Source: Bacillota bacterium (GTDB lineage Bacteria > Bacillota > Sulfobacillia > JABLXB01). Taken from it: a stretch of 12,451 bases of DNA. The position numbers and the translations under genes are program-made. Below the pieces are notes generated by a model. The model made no database searches. It was not told where the DNA came from and saw nothing but the letters and a program-made list of their open reading frames with translations. Location of the stretch: contig JANLGA010000008.1 in assembly GCA_024653225.1 (NCBI GenBank), positions 16,657 to 29,107 on the forward strand, read 5' to 3'. Positions 6,343-12,451 of this stretch are shown here, in pieces. Position 1 is the stretch's first letter. Every line of letters starts with the position of its first letter.

Positions 6343-7589
6343 GGTGCGCGGACATTTCCCCGCTGCTCTCGGAGTATCTCGATCGACAGCTCGACGCCGC
6401 CCGGTCATCCACGGTCGAGGAACACCTTGCGGCTTGTGCTGCCTGCGCCCGAGACTTTGCGGAACTTCGACGGATGGTCGAACTGTGCCGTGCGGTAGGT
6501 GAGGTAGAAGTGCCGGAGGGATTTCACGAGAAGCTGATGCAGAAAGTGCACGAAAGGCAGGCGCGGCAGGGGTTGCTGTCCCGGCTGGGGTTCGACAGGT
6601 TGAGACAGCCGTATAGGGCGATGGCGGCCGTCGCCGCCGTCCTCTTCCTGTCGTTTTGCGTGACCACCGTCATGGAATGGGTGCAGGGTTCGGGTTCGCC
6701 CGGCTCCCCCGGGGTGACGATGAAGTACAGTCTCCGCCGCGCCGGTCGTCCCGGCACCGGCGCGGCGCGCTCGCTGCCGGCTGCTCCCCCGAGCCCGGGC
6801 GAGGCGGGCGTCGGGATGGCCGACCAGGCGACGGAGGCCGCGGTGAAGGCCGCGCCGGCCGCACAGGGCTCGCTCGCCGTCCAGCCGCCGTCGCCCGACA
6901 CCGGGCTGGGCGACATCGTGGACGTGCTCGAGAGGAAGCTAATCAAGAGGGCGGATCTCCAGATGGAGGTCCCCGGGGACAGGGTTGACGAGACCGGCCG
7001 GAAGATAGTGACGCTCGTCGAGATGTCGAGGGGTTTCGTCCAGAGGTCCGTGACTTTCACCGAGGACGGCAAGTACAGGGGCATGAACTTCACCCTCCGG
7101 GTGCCGGAGGAGAAGTTCGCGTCCGTGCTGGGAGAGCTGGAGAGCCTGGGCAAGGTGCTGTCGAGGTCAATAGACAGCGAGGACGTCACCGAGAGGTACA
7201 TTGATACCCAAGCCCAGCTCAAGAACAAGGAACGCCAGGAGCAACGCCTCCTCGAGATAATGGGAAAGGCCAACAACGTGGGAGAGTTGATGCAGGTCGA
7301 GAACGAGCTCAACCGCGTGAGGTCCGAGATTGACATGCTGAAGGGCAGGCTGAAGTATCTCGAAGGGGCCACGTCCTATTCGACGATCACCGTGACTGTC
7401 AGGGAGGCCAGGGACGGGGTCGTCGGGCCGATCCTTCCCGGGTTCTGGGACGATGTGTGGCAGGCATTCATGAGGACGTTCAAGAACATGGCAATCTGTC
7501 TCGCGAGACTGGCCCCCTACGCCATGCTCATTGGGGCGGTGTGGCTAATCTACGGCAAGCTGAGCAGGGGGAAAGCAGCGGGCAAGTAA
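6339..7589 (+). CDS. membrane anti-sigma factor with zinc finger and DUF4349 domain
   Basis: This 416-residue protein has three parts. Residues 1-45 are a cytoplasmic zf-HC2/ZAS anti-sigma domain with C3 and the H29-x3-C33-x2-C36 zinc site (EHLAACAAC). A membrane segment follows at about 94-112, then a Pro/Ala/Gly-rich extracytoplasmic stretch. Residues about 200-356 are a DUF4349 domain with FTLRVPEEKF, SEDVTERYIDTQAQLKN, a coiled-coil-like ENELNRVRSEIDMLKGRL and ATSYSTITVTV. A second membrane segment (about 385-406) and a short basic tail end it, so both termini are cytoplasmic. The N-terminal domain should bind the ECF sigma factor encoded just upstream with a 4-bp ATGA overlap. DUF4349 has no established function; here it is placed to sense an envelope state. 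An intrinsic terminator ends the operon 36 bp downstream. The domain calls are clear; the sensing role is inference. Confidence 0.9.
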   Translation: MRCADISPLLSEYLDRQLDAARSSTVEEHLAACAACARDFAELRRMVELCRAVGEVEVPEGFHEKLMQKVHERQARQGLLSRLGFDRLRQPYRAMAAVAAVLFLSFCVTTVMEWVQGSGSPGSPGVTMKYSLRRAGRPGTGAARSLPAAPPSPGEAGVGMADQATEAAVKAAPAAQGSLAVQPPSPDTGLGDIVDVLERKLIKRADLQMEVPGDRVDETGRKIVTLVEMSRGFVQRSVTFTEDGKYRGMNFTLRVPEEKFASVLGELESLGKVLSRSIDSEDVTERYIDTQAQLKNKERQEQRLLEIMGKANNVGELMQVENELNRVRSEIDMLKGRLKYLEGATSYSTITVTVREARDGVVGPILPGFWDDVWQAFMRTFKNMAICLARLAPYAMLIGAVWLIYGKLSRGKAAGK

Positions 7590-7624
7590 GGAGCCTAGCG
7601 CGGGCGGTCAAGATCGGCGCACGG

Positions 7625-7657
7625 CGGCCGCGACGAGAGTCGCGGCCGTGTTCTTTT
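7625..7657 (+). terminator. intrinsic terminator of the sigma/anti-sigma operon
   Basis: CGGCCGCGAC (7625-7634) and GTCGCGGCCG (7639-7648) form a perfect 10-bp GC-rich stem with a GAGA tetraloop, followed by TGTTCTTTT. It sits 36 bp after the anti-sigma stop codon and upstream of polA, separating the two transcription units. Confidence 0.88.
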
Positions 7658-7743
7658 CATGGCGCGCTTCACGGCGCGCAGGTATACGCGGCCCGCTGAG
7701 GGAAGTATATGGTTGTTCGAGAGGCCGACTGGGAGTGGGTACG

Positions 7744-10431
7744 GTGGGAAAGCTCATATTGCTGGACGGACACAGCCTGGCGAACAGGGCGTTCTACGCT
7801 TTGCCGAGGCTGACGGCGGCATCCGGCCAGGTCACCAACGCGGTCTACGGCTTCCTGACGATGTTGCTCAGGCTGATAGATGAAGAGAGACCGGAGATGA
7901 TCGCGGCCGCGTTCGACCGTCCCGCGCCGACCTTCAGGCACACCGAATTCGACGGGTACAAGGCGACCCGGACCGCGGCCCCCGAAGATTTCAAGTCCCA
8001 GATCCCCATAATCAAGGAAGCCCTCGAGGCCCTGGGAATACCGGTGTTCGAGCTCGACGGCTACGAGGCGGACGACGTGCTCGGGACGATCTCCAGCAAG
8101 GCGACGGAGCGTGGCATCGAGACGGTGATCGTCACCGGGGACAGGGACGCCCTGCAGCTCGTGTCCGATAAGACGACGGTGCTCCTCACTCGCAAGGGGA
8201 TAAGCGAGGTCGCGAAGTACGACAGGGACCAGGTCGAGGCGGCGTACAATATAGCGCCGTCACAGGTCGTTGACGTGAAGGCCCTGACGGGCGACGCCTC
8301 GGACAACATACCGGGGGTGCAGGGCATCGGCGAGAAGACCGCCCTCCGGCTGATCCGGGAGTTCGGGAGCGTCGAGAGACTCCTCGAAAGCCTGGACAAG
8401 GTCGAGGACAATCGGGCCCGGGCGGCGCTCGAACGGGGGGCGCGAAGCGCCGTTCTGAGCAAGAGACTGGCCACGATTGTCAGGGATGTGCCGCTCGAGG
8501 TGGATTTCGAGGCGTGCCGCCTCAAGCCGCCCGACCTCGACAGAATCGACTCGCTGTTCCAGGGTTTGGATTTCAAGAACATGGCCCGTCGAGTGAGGGA
8601 ATCGTACTCCAAGGCGGGCTTCAGCGGGCGGGCGAGGGACGGCGAGCCTGAGGCGCGGGCGACTATCCGCTCCAACTGGGAGCACGTGGGAAGCTACTCG
8701 ACCCCCCGCACCGCGGCCGAGCTGGGCGACGCCGTGGAAAGGGCGGCGCGCAGCGAAGTCGTGGCCCTGGCCTTCGTGCACGCGGGCGCGACGGAACAGA
8801 GGGCCCCCATGTCCGCCGTCTTCGCCAAGGCGGCCACGGGTTCGTTCTACCTGAGGATGGGGGACGGTGAGGGCGAGATCCCGCGGGCGGAGGCTTTGAG
8901 TGTGCTCGGGAGACTCCTCGAGAACGCCCGGATCGCGAAGGTCGGCCACGCGGTGAAACCCTCGCTCGTCTGGCTCAGGCGCTCGGGGGCGGACATACGG
9001 GGGCTGAGGTTCGACACCGCCCTCGCGGGATACCTGCTCGACCCGACCAGGTCTTCGTACAGGATCGCAGATCTTGCAAAGGAGTACCTCGGCGTCACTG
9101 TACCCGAGCCGGAGAAGGGCGAGCCGGTGACGGGCGACCACGCGGCGGCGCGGGCGGCCGCCGCGCTCGCCTTGAGCAGGAAGATGGACGCACTGCTGGA
9201 GGACCTCGAGCTCAAGCGCCTCTTCTGCGACATCGAGATGCCCCTGCTCGAAGTGCTGGCCGACATGGAGGTCACCGGCGTCGGCGTGGACCCCTCGATG
9301 GTGGAGAACATGTCGCGCGAGTTCGCGTGCAAGATAGATTCGATCCTGCGGGAGATATACTCCATGGCCGGGACGGAGTTCAACGTGAACTCGACCAGGC
9401 AGCTGGGGGAGGTGCTCTTCGACAGGCTCGGCCTGCCCAGGACGAAGAGAACGAAGACGGGGTACTCGACGGACGCCGAGGTGCTCGAGGAGCTGGCCGG
9501 GCGACACGAGATCGCGGCCAAGATACTCGAGTACAGGCAGGTCCAGAAACTGAAGGGGACGTACCTCGACGGCATCCTCGACCTCATAGACCGTGCAACC
9601 TGCAGGGTCCACACCACCTTCAACCAGACGGTCACAGCGACCGGCAGGATATCCAGCGCGGAGCCGAACCTCCAGAACATACCGGTGAGGATGGAGCTCG
9701 GCCGCCTCATCAGGAAGATATTCGTGCCGCGGGAGGGATGCGTGCTCGTCGCCGGCGACTACTCCCAGATCGAATTGAGGGTTCTCGCCCACATCTCGAA
9801 GGATCCGACCCTCATCGAGTCGTTCCTCCGGGGGGAGGACATTCACCGCAGGACCGCGTCCGAGGTGTTCGGCGTCCCGGTGGAAGAGGTAACGCCCGAG
9901 ATGCGGTCGAAGGCGGTCAACTTCGGGATCGTGTACGGCATGAGCGATTTCGGGCTGTCGCAGAACCTGGGCGTGCCGCGGGGGGAGGCGAAGGCGTACA
10001 TTGACGGCTACCTCTCGAGGTACCCGGGCGTGCGTGCTTACATGGAAACTACCATCGGCCAAGCGCGTAAGAATGGATATGTGACAACCATCTTCAAGCG
10101 GAGGAGGTACTTGCCCGATATCAATTCGCCGAACAGGAACTTGAGAATGTTCGCCGAGCGCACGGCCATAAACACGCCCATCCAGGGAACGGCGGCGGAC
10201 ATAATCAAGAAGGCGATGGTCGGGATTGCCGCCGCCCTGCGAGACGCCGGGCTGAGGTCGAAGATGATCTTGCAGGTCCACGACGAGTTGGTTTTCGAGG
10301 TGCCGGAGGAAGAAGTCGAGGTGGTAAGCCGGATCGTGCGCGACGGCATGGAGCATGCGGCGGACCTGCTCGTGCCGTTGAGCGTCGAGATGAAGCTGGG
10401 AGCCAACTGGTACGACATGAGGCCGCTTTGA
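7744..10431 (+). CDS. polA: DNA polymerase I (family A), proofreading domain degenerate
   Basis: This 895-residue enzyme fills gaps and removes RNA primers in replication and repair. Residues 1 to about 300 are the 5' nuclease/flap endonuclease, with metal-binding LLDGHS, ELDGYEADD, TGDRDALQL and TGDASDNIPG intact. The central domain (about 310-480) aligns with the 3'-5' exonuclease but lacks its acidic residues: the usual DxE strand reads VVALAFVHAG, KVGHAVKPS lacks the Asp, and the last motif is absent. Proofreading is therefore probably lost, as in Bacillus and Thermus enzymes. The polymerase domain has TGRISSAEPNLQNIP, motif A GDYSQIELR (D672) and motif C QVHDELVFE (D847, E848). Motif B reads MRSKAVNFGIVYGMS, two residues short of the canonical R-x3-K spacing. 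GTG at 7744 is preferred, with GGGAG eight bases upstream; GTG 7735 is possible, and the frame to 7648 runs into the terminator. A tract at about 10041-10100 is unusually AT-rich for this gene. Confidence 0.96.
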   Translation: MGKLILLDGHSLANRAFYALPRLTAASGQVTNAVYGFLTMLLRLIDEERPEMIAAAFDRPAPTFRHTEFDGYKATRTAAPEDFKSQIPIIKEALEALGIPVFELDGYEADDVLGTISSKATERGIETVIVTGDRDALQLVSDKTTVLLTRKGISEVAKYDRDQVEAAYNIAPSQVVDVKALTGDASDNIPGVQGIGEKTALRLIREFGSVERLLESLDKVEDNRARAALERGARSAVLSKRLATIVRDVPLEVDFEACRLKPPDLDRIDSLFQGLDFKNMARRVRESYSKAGFSGRARDGEPEARATIRSNWEHVGSYSTPRTAAELGDAVERAARSEVVALAFVHAGATEQRAPMSAVFAKAATGSFYLRMGDGEGEIPRAEALSVLGRLLENARIAKVGHAVKPSLVWLRRSGADIRGLRFDTALAGYLLDPTRSSYRIADLAKEYLGVTVPEPEKGEPVTGDHAAARAAAALALSRKMDALLEDLELKRLFCDIEMPLLEVLADMEVTGVGVDPSMVENMSREFACKIDSILREIYSMAGTEFNVNSTRQLGEVLFDRLGLPRTKRTKTGYSTDAEVLEELAGRHEIAAKILEYRQVQKLKGTYLDGILDLIDRATCRVHTTFNQTVTATGRISSAEPNLQNIPVRMELGRLIRKIFVPREGCVLVAGDYSQIELRVLAHISKDPTLIESFLRGEDIHRRTASEVFGVPVEEVTPEMRSKAVNFGIVYGMSDFGLSQNLGVPRGEAKAYIDGYLSRYPGVRAYMETTIGQARKNGYVTTIFKRRRYLPDINSPNRNLRMFAERTAINTPIQGTAADIIKKAMVGIAAALRDAGLRSKMILQVHDELVFEVPEEEVEVVSRIVRDGMEHAADLLVPLSVEMKLGANWYDMRPL

Positions 10432-10485
10432 CCGTCGTGCTCTTTCGGCGATCCCTTGTGTAAAAGCGTTGGCTGAACTTTCAAA

Positions 10486-10609
10486 GGTGAATACCGGCCG
10501 AGAGGATTTCCGTTGGGTGTGTGGAATTCACAAAACGATTGGGGTACTGGTTGGTCGTTACTGATGTGCGTAATCCGCGAGACTGCCCGGAGGTGGTGAA
10601 CACCGGCCG
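10486..10609 (+). repeat. two copies of a 15-bp repeat in the leader of the transporter operon
   Basis: GGTGAATACCGGCCG (10486-10500) and GGTGAACACCGGCCG (10595-10609) differ at one base and lie 109 bp apart. They fall in the 233-bp gap between polA and the binding-protein gene. The second copy can fold as GGTG/CACC, and CCGGC (10603-10607) can pair with GCCGG (10617-10621). They may be regulator sites or parts of a structured leader. The gap has no recognisable riboswitch, gene or confident promoter, and no clear terminator after polA. Confidence 0.45.
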
Positions 10610-10664
10610 TCGGCAAGCCGGGGACCCTGGAGTCTCATGTTGATGAAAAAAGGGGGCACGAAAG

Positions 10665-12329
10665 TTGAGAAAGGCTTTACTGGCGATCCTCGTCCTCGCG
10701 TTCGTGTTCACGGCGGTGGCCGGCTGCGCGCCTCAGAAGCCGGCTGAAGCGCCGAAGCCCGCGGAGACGCCCGCGGCACCCGCTCCTCCGCCGCCCGCCA
10801 AGAAGGAAATGGTGCTGAACGTCAATATAGGGACGGAGCCGCAGCACACCGACCCCAACAAGGCGACGGGGGTTCCGGATAACCACATCACTCTTCATTG
10901 TTTCGAGGGGCTCACCAGGCTGAAGAGCTCGGAGGTCCTGCCCGGCGCGGCTGAGAAATGGGATATCCTGGAGAACGCCACGAAGTACGTATTCCACCTG
11001 CGCAAGAACGCGAAGTGGTCGAACGGCGATCCTGTGACCGCTCACGACTTCGTGTTCTCGTGGAAGAGGGCGCTCAATCCGGAAACGAAGTCCGAGTACG
11101 CCTACCAGCTGTATTACATCAAGGGGGCGGAAGACTACAACCTCGGCAAGGAGAAGACACCGGACAAGGTGGGCGTGAAGGCCCTCGACGACTACACCCT
11201 GGAGGTAACGCTGGAAGCTCCTTGCCTGTACTTCCTCTACATGACGGCGTTCCCGACGTACTATCCGCTGAATCAGAAGGTCGTGCAGGCGGACAACGAG
11301 GGATGGGCCGCGAAGGTCGAGACGTACGTCGGCAACGGCCCCATGAAGATGGTCAAGTGGGACCACAAGTCGAAGGTGGAGCTGGTCCCGAACGAGCACT
11401 ATTGGGACAGGGCCTCCATCAAGCTTGACAAGCTCGTGCTCACCATGGTGGAGGAACTCAGCACCGAGCTCACGATGTTCGAGGCCGGCCAGCTCGACGT
11501 GACCAACGACGTGGCCGAGTCGGAGATCCCGAGGTGCCGCGAGACTCCGCACTGGCACCCGGTGCCGAACCTGGGTACCTACTACTACCTGTTCAATGTC
11601 ACGAAGAAGCCCCTCACCGACGTGAGGGTCAGGAAGGCGCTCACGATGGCGATCGATCGGAAGACGATCGTCGAGAAGATCCTCAACAACGCGGGATTCA
11701 TCCCGGCGACCGCGTACGTGCCGTTCGGACTCGCCGATGCGTCCGCGGGCGGGAAGGACTTCAGGGAAGTCGGCGGCGCCTACTACCCCGAGTACGATCC
11801 CGATACCGCGAAGAAGCTCCTGGCCGAGGCGGGCTACCCGGACGGCAAGGGCTTCCCGAAGCTCGAGATCCTCTATAACACCAGCGAGCGCCACAAGAAG
11901 ATCGGCGAGGCAATTCAGGCTATGTGGAAGAAGAACCTCAACATAGACGTCAGCCTCCAGAACCAGGAGTGGGGCGTGTACCTGGACAACAGGACGAAGC
12001 TCAACTACCAGGTGGCCCGCGCCGGTTGGATAGGCGACTACTACGACCCGATGACGTTCCTCGACATGTGGACGTCCACGAGCGGGAACAACGACACGGG
12101 CTGGAAGAACAAGCAATTCGACGAGATCATCTCCAAGGCGAAGAAGACCGCCGACAACGTGGAGCGGTTCAAGCTGATGCACCAGGCCGAGGACATGATA
12201 ATGAACGAGCAGATAGTCGCCCCCATCTACTTCTACGTCGAGCCGAAGATGGTCCGGAACACACTGAAGAATGCCTGGTTCTCCGCCCTGTCGGTGCATG
12301 ACTACAGCCGCGCGACGATCGAGAAATAG
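10665..12329 (+). CDS. peptide ABC transporter substrate-binding lipoprotein (SBP family 5, OppA-like)
   Basis: This 554-residue binding protein captures oligopeptides, or related solutes, outside the membrane for an ABC importer. The N-terminus MRKALLAILVLAFVFT leads to a lipobox AVAGC with the lipidated C21, then a Pro/Ala-rich tether (22-46) and the SBP_bac_5 domain. Family hallmarks include HCFEGLTRL, KWSNGDPVTAHDFVFSWKRA, LDDYTLEVTLE, TAFPTYYPLN, GNGPMKMVKWDHKS and VRKALTMAIDRKTIVEKIL. This pattern is closest to OppA/DppE-type peptide binders, but nickel or other ligands cannot be excluded. The TTG start at 10665 has AGGGGG eight bases upstream and gives an ideal lipoprotein signal. A perfect hairpin and a DppB-type permease start follow downstream. 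Confidence 0.93.
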   Translation: MRKALLAILVLAFVFTAVAGCAPQKPAEAPKPAETPAAPAPPPPAKKEMVLNVNIGTEPQHTDPNKATGVPDNHITLHCFEGLTRLKSSEVLPGAAEKWDILENATKYVFHLRKNAKWSNGDPVTAHDFVFSWKRALNPETKSEYAYQLYYIKGAEDYNLGKEKTPDKVGVKALDDYTLEVTLEAPCLYFLYMTAFPTYYPLNQKVVQADNEGWAAKVETYVGNGPMKMVKWDHKSKVELVPNEHYWDRASIKLDKLVLTMVEELSTELTMFEAGQLDVTNDVAESEIPRCRETPHWHPVPNLGTYYYLFNVTKKPLTDVRVRKALTMAIDRKTIVEKILNNAGFIPATAYVPFGLADASAGGKDFREVGGAYYPEYDPDTAKKLLAEAGYPDGKGFPKLEILYNTSERHKKIGEAIQAMWKKNLNIDVSLQNQEWGVYLDNRTKLNYQVARAGWIGDYYDPMTFLDMWTSTSGNNDTGWKNKQFDEIISKAKKTADNVERFKLMHQAEDMIMNEQIVAPIYFYVEPKMVRNTLKNAWFSALSVHDYSRATIEK

Positions 12330-12342
12330 GCCGCACCGAGGC

Positions 12343-12378
12343 GTGGGTAGAGTGGGGGTGAACCCCCACTCTACCCAC
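12343..12378 (+). other. perfect 16-bp hairpin between binding protein and permease genes
   Basis: GTGGGTAGAGTGGGGG (12343-12358) and CCCCCACTCTACCCAC (12363-12378) pair completely around a TGAA loop. It lies 13 bp after the binding-protein stop codon. No T tract follows, so full termination is unlikely. A stable intercistronic hairpin here fits 3'-end protection of the binding-protein message or partial attenuation, giving more binding protein than permease, as known for other ABC operons. Confidence 0.7.
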
Positions 12379-12402
12379 TTGACAAGCTGGGGGTGATGCA
12401 AT

Positions 12403-12451
12403 GTGGCGATGCTTCGTTTCATAGCTCGCAGACTGGTCTCGGTGACGATCG
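12403..12451 (+). CDS. ABC transporter permease, DppB/OppB type (5' fragment)
   Basis: Only the first codons are in the window. From ATG 12409 they read MLRFIARRLVSVTI, the amphipathic basic start typical of DppB/OppB permeases (family pattern M-x-R-Y/F-I-x-R-R-L). GTG 12403, in frame and seven bases from GGGGGTG (12389-12395), is the better-spaced start. Its position after an OppA-like binding protein supports the call. It would form the membrane channel with a second permease expected downstream. Confidence is limited by the short visible length. Confidence 0.65.
   Translation, partial: MAMLRFIARRLVSVTI

Noticed and set aside
7648..7743. polA start at GTG 7648
   Set aside because: The codon lies in the terminator stem of the preceding operon and would add 32 residues absent from the family; GTG 7744 fits the family N-terminus.
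8260..10356. 698-codon minus-strand open frame opposite polA
   Set aside because: It lies wholly opposite a firmly identified gene, has no recognisable domain, and results from GC-rich third positions suppressing stops.
10432..10664. Riboswitch or T-box ahead of the transporter operon
   Set aside because: I compared by eye with conserved cores of common classes (TPP, SAM, glycine, THF, c-di-GMP, T-box) and found no match; only short repeats and small hairpins are visible.
10677..12422. 581-codon minus-strand open frame opposite the binding-protein gene
   Set aside because: It mirrors the OppA-like coding sequence, with Leu/Val/Arg/His-rich composition typical of antisense shadow frames.
1..12451. 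CRISPR array, insertion sequence or prophage genes
   Set aside because: No regularly spaced repeats, transposase, integrase or phage structural motifs were found in any reading frame.

Overview
The window reads as chromosomal DNA of a GC-rich bacterium (roughly 60-65% G+C by eye). Strong purine-rich ribosome binding sites, frequent TTG/GTG starts, heavy AGG (Arg) and ATA (Ile) codon use, a proofreading-less family A DNA polymerase I and an ECF sigma/zinc-finger anti-sigma pair suggest a high-GC, possibly thermophilic member of the Bacillota. This placement is inference; there is no 16S or other decisive marker here.

Layout. 1-991 (+): 3' part of a VWA-domain (MIDAS) protein whose start lies off the window. 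It converges with, and overlaps by 27 bp, a GntR/UTRA regulator (965-1744, -). Upstream of that on the same strand is a small secreted HExxH metalloprotease-like protein (1809-2288, -). 2438-3302: a compact islet with a hicB-hicA toxin-antitoxin operon (-), bounded by 43-bp direct repeats. One repeat is the 3' end of an intact tRNA-Leu(CAA) (3266-3353, -) and the other is a detached copy of it, the signature of integration at a tRNA 3' end, but no integrase is present. A near-consensus promoter for the tRNA sits just after the stop of an MFS transporter (3551-4759, -).

4904-7657 (+): a probable envelope-stress operon of an exported L,D-transpeptidase, an ECF sigma factor and a membrane anti-sigma factor carrying a DUF4349 extracytoplasmic domain. 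The last two overlap by ATGA, and the operon ends in a clear intrinsic terminator. 7744-10431 (+): polA, with intact 5'-nuclease catalytic residues, a degenerate 3'-5' exonuclease domain, and a polymerase domain whose motif B appears two residues short, displacing a normally invariant arginine.

10432-12451 (+): a 233-bp leader with two copies of a 15-bp repeat, an OppA-type lipoprotein binding protein, a perfect 16-bp hairpin, and the first codons of a DppB/OppB-type permease: the start of a peptide/nickel-type ABC transporter operon running off the window.

Most of the window is ordinary housekeeping or accessory content. The parts most worth a second look are the integrase-less hicBA islet at tRNA-Leu, the DUF4349 anti-sigma factor in an operon with a cell-wall crosslinking enzyme, and the altered motif B of polA. 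I see no convincing wholly new system.
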